Source: Liolophura sinensis (taxonomy: Eukaryota > Mollusca > Polyplacophora > Chitonida > Chitonidae). Taken from it: 64,000 bases of DNA. This document shows, piece by piece, positions 1 to 11,280 of this stretch (its first letter is position 1; each line of letters starts with the position of its first letter). Under the pieces are notes generated by a model. The model searched no databases. It was not told the origin of the DNA and worked only from the letters and a program-made list of their open reading frames with translations. The translations under genes were made by a program, and so were the position numbers. The stretch lies in the NCBI RefSeq assembly GCF_032854445.1, contig NC_088302.1, forward strand, positions 49,070,046 to 49,134,045. The letters are read 5' to 3'.

Positions 1-57
1 AATTAAAATTGCTAAGCTGAGTACATCAGCTATAAATCATCGTATATGTAGCGGTGC

Positions 58-175
58 TATTTGATTTATTTATTTGGTGTTTTACGCCGTACCCAAGAAT
101 ATTTCAATTACACGACAGCGGCCAACATTATGGTGAGGGAAACCCACGACCATCCGCAGGCATAGTATTTGAACC
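58..175 (-). mobile_element. SINE fragment, family A (3' part)
   Basis: The stretch reads backward into the tail of the SINE family seen complete at 47601-47871. It has the 'GGTGTTTTACGCCGTAC' tail, the 'AAGAATATTTCA' block and the 'GAAACCCACGACCATCCGCA' block. The tRNA-like head and part of the body are missing, so this is an old or truncated copy. Confidence 0.75.
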
Positions 176-3100
176 ATGGAATGGTGATTTGCCCGTTGTA
201 ATATCCTTCATACACACAATGCTAGTTATAGCTGCGGAGTGTTGAGGGTGTTGCACATTGACCAAGTCCGTGACTGTTCGGGGAGTCAGTTTATCACACT
301 TTCCTGACAGGATGTTATAAATCCTGATTGTGACGTGTATATCGGACCTATTCCGTTATATCACTGTGGTGATGTGATTATTTCCATATTCTTTACCGTT
401 GTTTGTTCTCCTGGTCACACCAATTCATTTCGGTCGATCAACCTCGCCCACCTGATGAACCCGGAAGTATAAGACATATTCAGTCAATGTCTTCAGTCCC
501 TGGGGGAAGGGTACTCTTGGTTCACTCACAACATTTGCTCATATTCATTCGTAACGTGTTATACCCAAAAACATTTACCATATCTACATCAGTGTAATGT
601 CATATTTAAACTATATGTCCCTTTGGCGTACATATAGCATTCGTGTGATTAACCGTTGAATAACGGTTATTCCGCAGATATGGACACTCCCCTTGGTTGA
701 TGTACTGGTCACTAGCCCAAAGTGTGTTGTGTGTTGTTTGTTTATGTGATGAACATTTTGATCAACTGTTGCAAGGGAAGATATTATAGTTTAAGCCTAC
801 GCGTGTCTTGCAAGAGAAAATTTTATTACAGCAAGGACCAGATAGCCCCTATTTCACGAAACTGGGTATCAGTGTTAAGTTTTTTGTCTAAGAATCGAGT
901 ACACACAGGTCAGCTTTGTCACAATTCCGACATTTCTGACTCGCTGTCTCTTGTAATTACAACGTAACTATCTAGTAATCACGAGATTTAATATAAAGTG
1001 ACTGTATATTATAGCGTTATAATTACCTGGCGCCCATATTTATGTCATATAAAAGTCACATGTGTGTTTCCCGATGAAAAGTGTTGGAGATTGTAATATA
1101 CGCTTTAGGCATTCCTCTATAGTAAACATACATAAGTAGATGAGACTAGGGTGCGTTCCTGTGCATGTTCAGAATGCATGTTGCGTGTTGGGAGAAGGGG
1201 GTGGGTATATAAGTTAACACTGACCTCGAGGATTTAACCTGGGCCTGCTCACTGGGACACAATTGCGGAAAAGCGTATATATATTATGCTCATTCGCAAA
1301 CTGTGGATACGGTCACGTCACCACCTAATGTTACGCCATCAGTTGTTCTCTATTGTTATGTATGCACGGCTTTACAAATATAGATAGTTGTAACGCGTGT
1401 GAAGAACATAATTTATATATGTTAGCTCAACCTTTTAATGCTATCTTCTTTCTCATTTCTCATTTAATATCTTGTAAAGACATGTCGGTCTATGTAAAGT
1501 GTAACATCCAAAATAAGTCTGTTCGTCAGATTAAACACCGCTCGTATTTATTATTTACAAGTCTGTTGTCCGATATAACAGATGGCATGCCATCCAAAAG
1601 AACGCGATTGTGTTTAAGTTTATAACAAAGTGAGTGTAAGAGTAAGAGCATATTAAAGTATAAAAGTTTTAAAATCGCTACACACTAAATACAGTACAAC
1701 TTTCATTTGTATATTCCACTATACCTTATCCAGCTTGAAGCATTTTTTTCTCGAAACAAGGGTGGTGTTCCTACGAAACAGTCGAAATGGCCCCAGTGTC
1801 GTCAACACGTGTGTAGCTGTGCTTTCGTTCAAGAGTATCATGTCGAGGACACGAATTATGATAATGACGCTAAGGAATACCGTCATTCAGATATATACAT
1901 GTACTTACTCAACTTAACATGTGTGCCTTTTCGACGATGAAAAAAAAAGTTCATTTGCAGCAAATTTATTAACATGTATTAAAGCAGCTTTATGACAATA
2001 TAAGGTTTACAGAGCGTGGGAAAAGATCGAATTTAATGTTAACCGACAATCATTATAGAACTTAACTAAGTTGTCAGACTCCAACGTAATGTTTGAACTG
2101 ACCTTAATGTCGCTTTAATATTTTTCACAGTTGTGAATAACGTTTACGGGTTAACAGGTGAGTGTTCTGTTGGCCCAACTTTGTGCAGTGAAATTTTAAA
2201 ATCAAATGAGATGAACTGGGATCGTATACCGCAGCGTCATTAAGCGCTATACTGGACATAGACAACAATGAGAATATATTCCACTGTGACAGCCACTTCC
2301 TCCTGCGTGAATTAGCAGCTGTAGTACTAAGCATTTTGAAATACAAAGGTATGATATTTAGAAAGACTCCTACTTCACCTGTTCGCCGTAAGTTATTTGT
2401 CACAGAAACTATTAAAACCTACTTTTTATATTTTACCCCATCCTTCTGAGACACGCTGTTATCAAGAACTCTTTTAAATCATAGGCATTTATTGTTTTCC
2501 TACGACTATTGTACGGAACACACCCCTGTTAATGTGCTGAAGAATGTTTTGATCTTTCTCTCTTCCTTATCTACAATAATGACAATAAATTATTCTTGCA
2601 TCAGTGTGTCACAGCTATGACTTTACCCCGCTCTTCACGCCTCAGGGCTCAGCCTGTTATCTCTTAAACATCAGCCAATCGGTGGCCCAACCAGTGACTT
2701 TTTAAGCCCGTGCTCTTGAGTCTGCTACACCCTTGCTGTCAAAACTTTTGATGAGTTCATGATACTGTGTAAAATTTTCACAATTTATGTCGTCCACATG
2801 GTTGCATTTAAAAAATAACGGAAACTTTAATTGACTTTTTATGAAAGCTTGTTTATAAATTGTTTTGTCCGGCTTTGTCCATGCAGTTTGGCCGACCGAT
2901 GTTGAATAGTTTTCGCTTTATATCTTCCCGATTTATCCTTGCTTCGGGCCCTCATTTAGCAAAGGACGCCTTCGGTGTGGAATTGAGCATGACTACGAGT
3001 GTGAAGTAAAGGCCGTATATTACCAGTGTCAAAGCATGTTGTGAAAAACTGTGTTTAAGCCAGCTTTTTTATACATATATAATTACAGTCAACCTGTAAG

Positions 3101-4226
3101 AAACATAGCTGCACATGGTCGTCCCAGAGCTCCAGTGAGTGAATATGTAACGCTGGGACAGCACCTGACTGGTAAACAGTAGCCATTTTCCGTACCTCTG
3201 ACCCCCTGTCCATTGTCCAGTTCTCTCCTACCCCATGCTCTGTTAGCTATCTATCCTATCGGTACTATGAGTCCGTTGACCTACAATCGGGCGACATCGG
3301 GCGGGTCCGTTGTTCGGGGCATGACCTTCGTATGCACTCGGCTAGATCTGGTCCACGAGTCGCACCCCCAGTCACCTATACGTGTCTCGTTTAAAACAAG
3401 ACGGGGTTAAAAACAGCTAAAAACAGACCAGATCATGTCTTTGTCGTGGTCAAGCTATAAAGTTCCCGTGACTCGGGAGATTTTTATCACCTTAAAAGAT
3501 TACCTTAAAGCGTACGCTAAGCCGTTAGCTCGATCTAAAGGCCTGCATTATAACACTTCTCCTTTAACTCAAAACGCTCTCAAAAAAAAAATCGTACTAG
3601 GGTCGTGGAACATTTGAACGTATAATTCGCTTGGTTTTAGTCCATACCAATAGCTGCGCTTCGCTTGTTAGCTTATCTGCAGTTAGCCCCGTGTGGCCGT
3701 CAAGCATTTTGTTTGAGATAACCCAGTTTGGCAGTGTATGCTAGTAGTGTGGAGGTTTGCATGATTCAAATAGCTTAACAGGCATTCGCTGATTGCAATC
3801 TGTCCAGGCTGGGCTAGGTGTGAAGTAGAACGTCTTGATGTTTGCCCGGATTTATCTTGAGGTTCCACTGGGGGGAAAACTGGGAGGAGTTTTGCTCAAG
3901 TTGGCAATCATTTTCATTTGCTACGTGCAGTGTCACAAAGGCTAACGAGAAAAACGGGTGAAAAGGTATAAACATTTCACACCATGACTATCTGTCAGTC
4001 TCGCTCAAAATGCCGAGTCACGTGACCTCCGGTTTAAGTTTCTCGATCACCGACGGGCCCGTCTTGCTGGTTCTTTCAGTAACTGAAGCGACTGAGGTCG
4101 GCTACATAAGATATTGAGGTGTCAAAGCTATCCACGTCAACCCTTAGAAGAGCTTATGTGTTTGCAATTAATGTATGAGCTCCAATTGTTACCTGACAGG
4201 CGGCTTGTCAGTCAGAGGCGCGGGTG
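176..4226. other. Upstream region of RGM, no gene recognised
   Basis: About 4 kb of AT-rich DNA. All open frames are under 110 codons and none resembles a known family. I see no RNA gene or long repeat. It is the likely place for RGM distal regulatory DNA, but nothing in the sequence proves that. Confidence 0.5.
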
Positions 4227-4272
4227 GGCGGAGCTTCCACACGTAGTTATTGAATTTCTGATAAGCTCCGCC
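4227..4272. promoter_or_regulatory. GC-box inverted pair upstream of RGM
   Basis: A perfect 10-bp inverted repeat, GGCGGAGCTT (4227-4236) and AAGCTCCGCC (4263-4272), about 305 bp before the chosen RGM start codon. Both arms contain a GC-box-like core. It could be a promoter element or part of the 5' UTR. No TATA box was recognised nearby, and the role is a guess. Confidence 0.3.
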
Positions 4273-4577
4273 TTCTGGCCTAAATCACACACACTCACAC
4301 ATAGAGCGGAGAGCGTTAGCGGCCTTGTAGGCAGTGATGTAGTTTGGTAGCGGGGAACAGCGCTGTTTGTAACGACTGGAGCAGCAGTTTTCTAGCCAGC
4401 TCGCCGCTCAGTAGGTGTTTCAATATGTAACGGCAGGAATGGTTGACCAGGCAGTGCAGTTTGTGAGCTGCTCATTATGACTGAGGTGTGACTATGCCCG
4501 TGTGTTTCCATGTTCACAGGGCAGACCGTGGTAAAGGCCGGACAACGGGCCATAGCTCGGCGACTGTATGGAAGGGA

Positions 4578-4665
4578 ATGGGCACCCGGAGCTGGACTAG
4601 CTCGCCAGTGGCCCCTATCCCCACTCTCCTTGTCGTAGCAGTCACAGGGATCATATGGAAAACAG
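4578..4665 (+). CDS. RGM: RGM coding exon 1 (signal peptide)
   Basis: ATG at 4578 opens a frame with a short polar N-region and the hydrophobic run PTLLVVAVTGIIW, a good signal peptide. The exon ends ACAG|GTAAGT, a consensus donor, in phase 1. In-frame ATGs at 4488 and 4494 would add up to 30 polar residues before the hydrophobic core, so I prefer 4578. The start choice is the least certain part of this gene. Confidence 0.75.
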
Positions 4666-7600
4666 GTAAGTTCACTAACACTCGCTTGTATAGCTCGCCA
4701 TTCGTTGTTTTCCACTGTCCTGCATATATTTGAACCGGGATATGCGACAATGACATACAGATAACCGAATATCTGCCCTGTGTGACCATGTTAACTGTCC
4801 GCAATGGGCACGAGGGTCTAGAGGCGTCCTCCCGCATGTCTCAGAAACTGTTGTCAGATAAATGTATCTCTGCATGAGGAAACCCTAATTACAGATATTA
4901 CCTATTGTATCTATGTAATGTGAAGGTATGTTATAATCTACTTATACTCATTAAATACTTATAATCTTACTAGGCCATTGGTCTCCGCATGGTTAAGGTT
5001 GTCTTTACAAATTAACCTAAACGAAGTTGTATGTATGAATTTATAGGTATGTGATTCGTTTTCTGGTCTTGAAAGGCGTCTTATGTTTTATTTATTTATT
5101 TATTATTTTGTTGCAGTGGATGGGTCGTTTGGTAGATCTTCGAACTGTCGTGTAGACTCGTGTTGGAACCAGTACAACACAGCCATAGAAGCAATGCTGG
5201 ATTACCCCAACTCCTTTAATAACCTCACCCCCAACCAGATAAAGTGCATACCTCTACGGACCTATATGAGCTGCATCCGAAACGTGTCACGGGGTTGTTT
5301 TGGAAATATTAATTACCACGGTGTCAAGGAAGGTGTTCACAACAAAATGGCTCAACAAAACTGCAGCACCCGGGGCATAATATACGACCCTAGGCTCCAC
5401 GGAAGCCCCGTCCACCCGTTACCCAAACCGGGGTCCCCTTGTGGCTACGACGGCCCGCCTGTCTATAAACACTGTGGTCTTTTTGGAGACCCTCACTTGA
5501 AAACTTTTAGTAACGAATTCCAAACGTGTAAAGTACGTGGGGCCTGGCCCTTAATAAACAACAAACACTTGACGGTGCAAGTGACCAACGACCCTGTCGG
5601 AAATGCAGGGAGAGCAACAGCTACGAGCAAGGTAAGGAAAGGGACAGGTTTCTGAGAGAAGAGCTGGGTCTCCCGAGCGGTGTATGACCTCTGTTCTACA
5701 CCCGTACACAATGCACACACTGATCCAGCCGAGGTGCGATATTTAGCGTGAAAATCCACATTTTTACAGCCTAGATGATCGTGTCGTATCGATCTGTTTG
5801 CCCTACATTGATTGTGTAGGGAGGTTTTAGAAGCGGCTCGCCAGAGTCGCTGCTTGGAGGCGGTCGATGTAGGACTGAGCTATAGAAAAGCGTAGAAAGC
5901 ACACGTAAAGATAACACCTTGCTGGGGCTTGAAGTGGGGCGGCCGTCATGGCTGCCTTTCCATAGTCAACCCGCCGAGCAAACAGTGGCTATGTTCTCCC
6001 GTCCACAACCCGATCAGGGAGCCTCAGTTTGCTGTCTTTTGTTCGGGAGAAAGATTTTAAACGTACAAATCCATTCACCCTGGAAACTGCTGTGCGCTGG
6101 CAGCGTTCTGTGTCCGTTTCTCGATATGCCCCGTTTATATCCCTATAACCAATGTTTCGCGCTGAATGGCATAAGTGCATTGTCGTTGTATATCTTCTTC
6201 TGTTAAATGAACAGTTTGCTAAAACCCGCGTGTTTATTTGCTGTCTTATGTATTTTTTTAGACGATCCAGGTTAGCGTAGTTGTCATTAAAAGCTGTGTC
6301 GCCTTATGAACTCGAGAACCAAACTAACTCGCATAGGAGGTGAACAGGTTAAACGAATTCATATCAGCATGATGAAATCTTCGTCCATTGTATATACAAG
6401 GTTTTGTAAGACTTTATAAATAACTGCTATTACTTACCCCTTAAATGAAACTAGTAATAATTTCACTATTAAGACAGACACAAAAGTCATTATAAAAAGC
6501 TTAATAGCCCAAGGCAAGGTTGTAAATTGATATACCTTAGACTGGCACCTCACTCAAACTCTCTGCTTTGTTCAAAGGTGTTTCCACTTTAAAGGTCTTC
6601 AAAAAATGATATTGTCTCTCTTTCAAGGATTTGTTATCGAAATTTAACTGATTGAACTTTTCTGGTCAATTTTCATGTGATGATACCTCATTATTATTGT
6701 ATGACTTCTTTCATCAAAAGCTTGTTACTTGTGGTAAATTATTCTTCAGTAATAATAATATCATAGTGATGATCTTTTTGAAATAACAGCCGTGTGAAAG
6801 TGGGAGGAGAATTTAAAATCACTTCTTTTCAAATGTTTTGTTCATAAATACCAATTAATGATATTTGCAGACTTTCATCAAACTGCAATAATTGTGTTAA
6901 GGCATTATTGATTTCTCTACTGTTTACTCCAGTAAAGTGTTACAGATTTCTCAAATATACTTTTCTTGAACGTTTTACTTTGTTATGGCATCTGTAAATC
7001 ATGATTAAATATCTATTTTCCAAAAGATTTATCTGCACTAGAGTTGTTTTAGAACAGCAGTTTGAAGTTTACAGTGGCATGTATGCTCTACAGGCCTTTC
7101 AGTAAGGTTTACGGTGCCAGTCCATCACAGTGTGGAAACATTGTTGCAGTCATATCTACAGTTTAAACTTTTACTTGACTGTTAATCATTTAAGTTTAAC
7201 ATTCTATCTTTAGGACCATTGTTTTAAGACGAGAACAGTATGCTCGAGCTTGACATCTGATACTGTGTGGATAATTTTGTTTAATTATTCTAAAGGTTGC
7301 TAAATCTTCATTTCAGCTGTTTTCATATTTTAATGTGCATGCGTTTCTATGAATGTGACCTCCACTGTTTTGTCACTATAATGAGAGAGAGAGCAATTGT
7401 TTAATAAGTCTGAATGGTTCTTCGTCACTGATACTTTTCAAACACTTCTCACATTAATCTAATGAGTTGATTTGATAGTGTTTTAGTACATGTTCTATGT
7501 ATTAATCGTACACTTTAATCTTCTTTCAGTTAACTGTGGTGATTAAGAGGAATGATGAATGTGCGGCGAATCGGTTTGTTACCTATCAAGCTCAGACCGA

Positions 7601-8246
7601 TCATTTACCTGGGACGTTTGATGAAGGGAGAACACATTATGGACAGGACAAAACTGTTCGACTTGTGGAGAAAGATCCTGGCAAACACGTAGAAATCTAC
7701 ATCAGCTACATCGATACCACTGTGATTGTGCGACAGATCGGACGATATTTTACCTTCTCTATTAACATGCCAGAGAAGATTTTAAATGAAACACGCCTAC
7801 CTTATTCTGCATCGTCCAAACTCCAGCTATGTGTGGACGGATGTCCAGCAAAAGAACGCTTTGATTATCAGGCCTTTTTATCTCAAAAATACAGCAAATT
7901 AAAATCGGAACTTGTTGGCAGTGTGACGGCCATGTCTAGGGACGATGCTACAGAGCTGTGTCGAGAAGCTGGTGTCATCGATTTTTATTTTGATTCTTGT
8001 GTCTTTGATTTGATGACAACAGGAGATACAAACTTCACAATAGCAGCTAACACTGCGTATAATGATGTGTTACGCTTGGACCCAAATGTTGATAAAATTT
8101 TAGAAAAAAGGCAAAATCTTAGTCATTTGCAAATTATGGTGCCGTCAGAGGGCGCCAGGACTAGTGGCTCATGGACGGGCTTGACACTGATGGCGCTGAT
8201 CATCTCCCTTTATTGCCTTGGTCTCCATGGCAACAAGCTGCTATGA
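4578..8246 (+). CDS. RGM: Repulsive guidance molecule (RGM), three coding exons
   Basis: RGM proteins are GPI-anchored surface proteins that bind neogenin and act as BMP co-receptors. The exons are 4578-4665, 5117-5631 and 7530-8246. Intron phases (1, 0) join into a 439-residue protein, matching the family's usual 430-450. A hydrophobic signal segment lies near residues 15-26. The Cys-rich N-terminal domain covers roughly 38-125. A partial von Willebrand D domain contains FGDPH at 152-156, the site where RGMs cleave themselves between Asp and Pro. The conserved block FQTCKVRGAWPLINN follows. The last 25 residues are hydrophobic, as expected for a GPI signal. Six N-glycosylation sequons are visible (NLT, NVS, NCS, NET, NFT, NLS). 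There is no RGD tripeptide, unlike some vertebrate RGMs. It faces CHD1 tail-to-tail. Confidence 0.95.
4666..5116 (+). other. RGM intron 1
   Basis: The intron runs from GTAAGT to a pyrimidine-rich TTTATTATTTTGTTGCAG acceptor. No repeat or other gene was recognised inside. Confidence 0.8.
5117..5631 (+). CDS. RGM: RGM coding exon 2 (N-terminal domain and GDPH site)
   Basis: Encodes residues 30-201. It holds the Cys-rich RGM N-terminal domain (NCRVDSCWNQY, TYMSCIRNVSRGC, MAQQNCS) and the start of the vWF-D domain with CGLFGDPHLKTF. The Asp codon of the cleavage site is at 5488-5490. The acceptor is TTGCAG, the donor AAG|GTAAGG, and the exon ends in phase 0 after ATATSK. Confidence 0.96.
5632..7529 (+). 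other. RGM intron 2
   Basis: About 1.9 kb, AT-rich, ending in TTCTTTCAG. No open frame or repeat family was recognised. Confidence 0.85.
7530..8246 (+). CDS. RGM: RGM coding exon 3 (vWF-D remainder, GPI signal)
   Basis: Encodes residues 202-439 and the stop TGA. It opens LTVVIKRNDEC, matching the LTIIFKNFQEC position of vertebrate RGMs. Later blocks are HVEIYISYIDTTVIVRQIGR, LQLCVDGCP and YFDSCVFDLMTTGDTNFTIA, all RGM C-terminal domain motifs. It ends in the hydrophobic stretch LTLMALIISLYCLGL, consistent with GPI attachment. Confidence 0.96.
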   Translation, partial: LTVVIKRNDECAANRFVTYQAQTDHLPGTFDEGRTHYGQDKTVRLVEKDPGKHVEIYISYIDTTVIVRQIGRYFTFSINMPEKILNETRLPYSASSKLQLCVDGCPAKERFDYQAFLSQKYSKLKSELVGSVTAMSRDDATELCREAGVIDFYFDSCVFDLMTTGDTNFTIAANTAYNDVLRLDPNVDKILEKRQNLSHLQIMVPSEGARTSGSWTGLTLMALIISLYCLGLHGNKLL

Positions 8247-9660
8247 CCTCTGTGGTAACACAGGGGTGTGCCCTTTTGTGCAGGGTTCCCCTGTCCTGAG
8301 AGGTGTGGATTTACAGCTGTTAGTATGTGTATGGGATGTTATTCTTAAGCCTATGTGTGGGTGATGAGTGGAAGATCCTACTCATCAGGAAGTGAACAAT
8401 GCTCGAACAGGATGTTACTCTGTGAAAGATTGCATTCTGGGAAATCCGTGAACTCCTGAAGGTCTGTCTGGGTCAAAACGGAAAATTCCTCTGAACTAAA
8501 CAGGGATGAATGTGATATATAGAGAGGAAGCACAAGATTATTCACTGTTATTCACTGTGAAGGAATGTGACAAAATGGTTTGTGACACATGTTGTATTTG
8601 TGACACACATATTCTTTCAGTTTGTGACACAATTTTGACTAGGCATATTGGGGACGGCTAACTTTGTTAATAAGTTTCCAGGGATAGACTTTTGTCTTGT
8701 CCCTCCCCATCGCATTGACTGGATGAGCCAGGTTGTGTCCGACATCATTTAAGTGTATATTAATGCTGGGTCTGGTACCCAAAACATGCACAGAACTGTA
8801 CAAGGTTTTCTATTTGCTATCTTTGGAGAGGTTATTTGTATTGACCAGTCATGGGAAAAATTTCTCTAAGCAATGTGATCAAATTATCAATTATTAAGGT
8901 TACATGTTAGAATGAAATTATTTCTACTATTAATATAGTAACTGGGTCAGATTTAAGAAGTTAAAGGATGTTAATGAATGCCTCTTTAGGCAAAAGTTAA
9001 TTTATGTTTCATTACTATTAATGGTTTAATGGTAAATTTACTTGGTACTTAAAAAGTTTTATTTAAATATGCTATATTTGTGTTTAGGAAAAAAGAATAA
9101 CACAAGTTTATTACCGATTATCATACAAAATATTTCTTCCATAGAAAGCAGCAAACTTGACTTGTCACTTGAATTCACACAGAAATTAAAAAATGAAGTC
9201 TGGTCAGTGAAGTGAAGGTTTTGGACATCATCATACTATGTTGACCATGTGTTCAGTTGATATATAGTAAGTACATGTTCTCATATTCAAACTACAAATA
9301 GCAGGATTTCCCAGCCAAAACTTCTCAGATTGAAAATCTGTTGTGATGTACCCTTCATTGAGAATAACGAGAATAGACTCACCAGCTAAAGCTGTGCCCC
9401 AACACTTAGTCAGGAAGGGGGGCAATGTGGTGTAAGGTTCAGAAGGAAGGCATGCTCATCTACTCTACCCCGCTCTCCCACCACCACAGTCTTCAAACAT
9501 CCCACACCTGTGCAGCAGAGATATCACTCATAACTTTGTACTGAGTTTTACCCCCTACTTCTTTCGAGTTCACAGGTGTTGCTCCACATAACATAGAAAA
9601 TCGGCATTCTTCTTAAACTTCCAGGCTTAATTTATCAATATCAATAAATCTGTATACATA
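8247..9660 (+). other. Probable RGM 3' UTR and downstream DNA
   Basis: No coding sequence. The first AATAAA after the stop is at 9643-9648, which would give a 3' UTR of about 1.4 kb; another is at 10069-10074. Either could be the poly(A) signal, and transcript data are needed to choose. Confidence 0.35.
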
Positions 9661-10873
9661 ATCATTGTTATATTATCAGGAAGTGAAATTCATTTTTCAT
9701 ATTCCATTTCTGACATATTTGTTTTTAATTAAACCTTTTTGAAGCACAAAAAAGCAATTTAATTTGGAATGTATGGAAATGAATCATTTACAAAATGATC
9801 TGAAAAAGAGTAACAAAGCAGCACCATGCTATCATCTGTGGGAAAGACTAAGCATTTTGTAAAATAATTAACTTAAAAGTTTGCTGTAATGCAGCTCATT
9901 GCTGTTCGGTGTAAATTTAAGAGCTACAAGTCAAACACAAATGGTTGCATGATCAACACCATTGGTGGTGTCTTCAGGAACAAATAATGTATCAGTTTGT
10001 AAAGTTCAGTTTAGTACAAAATCTCAAAACCAACTGATTTCTGGGGGATTAATCTTTTCACCCATAACAATAAAGTAGGCTGCTGTCATAATTTTCTGCT
10101 ATCACAACAGATACAGGTTTGGTTACTAGCTATGGTCAGTTGTATTGTTCACAGTTGTTAAACATATGAATGCTATCTTTCTGAGGCAGATTTCGTAACA
10201 ACCGGTATTTAAGTTTGATATCAGTTGATCTTTCTTCTCTCAGTGGGTGTTTGAAGTCCCGTACTGTATCCATAATAATGCGTTTTTGCATCCCTGTGAT
10301 GAAGAAGGATCAGGTTAGCATGTTTAAAACAGTAACCAGGCTGATGTGGCCAATTAAATGGCCTCCGAGGATGGGTCAATTTCAGCCAATCAGCAAAGTG
10401 CTTCTGTTTGGCCAGTTGTTGGTAGATTTCCTGATGACAAAAAGACAATCGAAAATAGTCATTCTGTGAATGACTTTTAATATTCTGACTTGCCAGTACC
10501 ACGCAGTCTAGATTTACAAGGTGTAAATTTTTGTATATTAAATCTAGGTAAAAAATACAGAACATAACATTTCATACATTTCGTTTTTTATTTTTCTTGT
10601 ATCTGTGATCCACTAGCCAGAGCGTTGTGTTGATGCGAGCGTGTTATAGCGCTGATGTAAGTGTGTAGAATGGCGCTAGGATGTTATAACAGTTTATGGA
10701 AGGCCTTTGTCATTAAGAGTGCAGCTGCTAGTAGCTTAGCACTACAGGAATGGCGGTTTTATCGGGCATATAAAATGTCAGGGGATGGCAGCTGGGAGAA
10801 GGAATGTTTTCTTCAGTTCCTTACACTCCTGGAAGCAGAAGCCATGTTGGATGACTGTGAAGGGACTGGAGGT

Positions 10874-10877
<4 letters not shown>

Positions 10878-10910
<33 letters not shown>
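10878..10910. repeat. (CT)n microsatellite
   Basis: An uninterrupted CT run of about 15 units. Confidence 0.95.
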
Positions 10911-10913
<3 letters not shown>

Positions 10914-11262
10914 AAGTCGTTCCCAGTGACTTTTATTTGCTACACCCGATATAGGGGTTGTCTGTGGCCTGTAGCCGGCAGGGTGTCTCCCAGGGACTAG
11001 GGCTGTATACACCTGATCACAATAAATAACAGAGTGGAACGAGTTTCAAAGAGCTCTCGGAGATGGGTGGATTCCTGGATGGATTTCAATTAAACGCCTT
11101 GGCCCTGTGACCACTGCCTGCAACACGATCTTCTGTCCCAGTCGTGCAAGTTGTCAACTACAATAGGACTGCGCCGGAGACCGGAGATAGGCCTGTGCCG
11201 GGGAATAATGACGCGTAGCTACAGCTCGAAACTCCAGTCGTTAATGGGCATATAGCTGGGAG

Positions 11263-11280
11263 TGGGGGGGGGGGGGGGGG
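11263..11280. repeat. Poly-G tract
   Basis: A run of about 18 consecutive G after GAGT. Homopolymer length is prone to assembly error. Confidence 0.9.

Noticed and set aside
4392-4875. Minus-strand frames over RGM exon 1
   Set aside because: Shadows of the signal-peptide exon; no family resemblance.
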